NCBI RefSeq assembly: GCF_001664485.1
Contig: NZ_CP013630.1
Coordinates: forward strand, 561,001-625,000
Source: Rhizobium sp. N324
Lineage (GTDB): Bacteria > Pseudomonadota > Alphaproteobacteria > Rhizobiales > Rhizobiaceae
Reading direction: 5' to 3'
DNA length: 64,000 nt
Shown: one piece after another, positions 63,196 to 64,000 of the stretch
Numbering within the stretch: position 1 is the first letter of the stretch
How the letters are laid out: every line of letters begins with the position of its first letter
Notes under the pieces: generated by a model
Seen by the model: the letters and a program-made list of their open reading frames with translations, nothing else
What the model was told of the DNA's origin: nothing
Databases searched by the model: none
Program-made: the position numbers and the translations under genes

Positions 63196-64000
63196 ATGGC
63201 GGTTTTGGTGACGGGCGGCGCCGGATATATCGGCAGTCACATGGTTTGGGCGCTGCTCGATGCGGGTGAGGATGTGGTCGTGCTCGACCGCCTCTCCACG
63301 GGCTTTCGCTGGGCCGTGGCGCCGGCGGCGCGTTTCTATCTCGGCGATGTCGCCGATCCCGCCATATTGAAGAAGATCTTCATCGAAAACGACATCGAGG
63401 CGATCATCCATTTCGCCGGCTCCGCCGTCGTCCCGGTCTCGGTCGCCGATCCACTCTCCTATTACGACAACAACTCAGGCAAGACCCGGGCGCTGCTTAC
63501 CGCTTCGGTCCAAGCCGGCATCCGCAACTTCGTCTTCTCCTCGACCGCGGCCGTGTATGGTCAGCAAAAGACCGACCTGCCGGTGAAGGAGACGGCCCCG
63601 CTCAATCCGGAAAATCCCTACGGCCAGTCGAAGCTGATGACCGAATTCATGCTGCGCGATGCCGCCGCCGCCTATGATTTCAACTACGTCGCGCTTCGCT
63701 ACTTCAACGTCGCCGGCGCCGATCCGGATCACCGCGCCGGCCAGTCGACCTCGGGCGCCACCCACCTGATCAAGGTCGCCTGCGAGGCCGCGCTCGGCAG
63801 GCGCGACAGCGTCAATGTCTATGGCATCGATTATCCGACCCATGACGGCACCGGCGTGCGCGACTACATCCACGTCAGCGATCTTGTCGATGCCCATCTG
63901 AAAGCGCTGCAGCACCTGCGCCGGGACAAGGGCTCGCTCGTTGCCAATTGCGGTTATGGCAGCGGCTATTCCGTGCTCGACGTCTTGAACATGGTCACCC
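63196..64000 (+). CDS. galE: UDP-glucose 4-epimerase (GalE/ExoB), 3' end outside the window
   Basis: An extended short-chain dehydrogenase that interconverts UDP-glucose and UDP-galactose; in rhizobia the exoB copy supplies exopolysaccharide and LPS synthesis. The 268 residues seen include NAD motif VTGGAGYIGSH, SSTAAVYG with the catalytic Ser, YGQSK with the Tyr/Lys pair, RYFNVAGADP and GTGVRDYIHVSDL. About 60 residues are missing at the right edge. ATG 63196 is used; ATG 63187 adds MRD and is nearly as likely. Confidence 0.93.
   Translation, partial: MAVLVTGGAGYIGSHMVWALLDAGEDVVVLDRLSTGFRWAVAPAARFYLGDVADPAILKKIFIENDIEAIIHFAGSAVVPVSVADPLSYYDNNSGKTRALLTASVQAGIRNFVFSSTAAVYGQQKTDLPVKETAPLNPENPYGQSKLMTEFMLRDAAAAYDFNYVALRYFNVAGADPDHRAGQSTSGATHLIKVACEAALGRRDSVNVYGIDYPTHDGTGVRDYIHVSDLVDAHLKALQHLRRDKGSLVANCGYGSGYSVLDVLNMVT

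Overview
This 64-kb chromosomal window comes from an alphaproteobacterium of the order Rhizobiales, most likely Rhizobium (leguminosarum/etli type). The supporting signs are high GC, a gcrA gene, a SAM-II riboswitch ahead of metZ, the double-length dCTP deaminase, a PodJ-type polar organiser, the pst-phoU-phoB order, and at least six families of palindromic intergenic repeats. Nothing points to a plasmid or prophage. Most of it is ordinary core genome. The unusual material sits in the intergenic repeat clusters and a few small accessory genes.

Layout. 1-5.3 kb: pstC-pstA-pstB-phoU-phoB, phosphate uptake and its response regulator. 5.3-7.9 kb: an array of seven alternately oriented palindromes, holding an IS4-family insertion with an 11-bp target duplication (5497-6765) and a GIY-YIG nuclease gene bracketed by inverted copies. 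8-12.2 kb: gcrA, divergent from argD-argF-hslO across a region rich in CcrM (GANTC) sites. 12.3-16.9 kb: an AT-richer exported protein, apaG, riboswitch-controlled metZ, dcd, tRNA-Gly(CCC) and a small lipoprotein. 17.2-24.5 kb: a VOC protein, a chemoreceptor, a lone solute-binding protein, a TerB-like protein, a decayed nuclease next to an S24 regulator, and a LuxR-type response regulator. 24.6-29.2 kb: DUF952-pyrD, a MATE transporter, a CAP lipoprotein, a small membrane protein and a TPR-methyltransferase.

29.4-32.6 kb: two YitT paralogues flank a 55-aa gene, an AhpD-like protein and an Rrf2 regulator. 32.7-36.8 kb: ligase-associated helicase, pdeM, and a lytic transglycosylase lipoprotein. 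37-44.5 kb: TIGR02186/TauE membrane pair, podJ, a VOC protein and an alkyladenine glycosylase-like gene. 44.7-50.2 kb: a beta-oxidation operon (acyl-CoA dehydrogenase, thiolase, FadB/J fusion) behind a perfect 22-bp inverted repeat. 50.6-57.2 kb: cspA, a MarR regulator divergent from a GFA protein across two matching operators, an NTF2-like protein, a second chemoreceptor, and an MFS transporter divergent from a TetR regulator. 57.2-64 kb: a CrbS/CbrA-like transporter-kinase hybrid, mscL, an aminotransferase, and galE/exoB cut by the window edge.

The best candidates for something under-described are the alternating palindrome array, with its nuclease gene in place of a normal spacer and an IS in the core of one palindrome; the exported nuclease fold that has lost its catalytic residues beside an S24 regulator; and the possible pairing of the orphan hybrid kinase with the orphan LuxR-type regulator. 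Product names rest on motif recognition in the translations. No database search was run.
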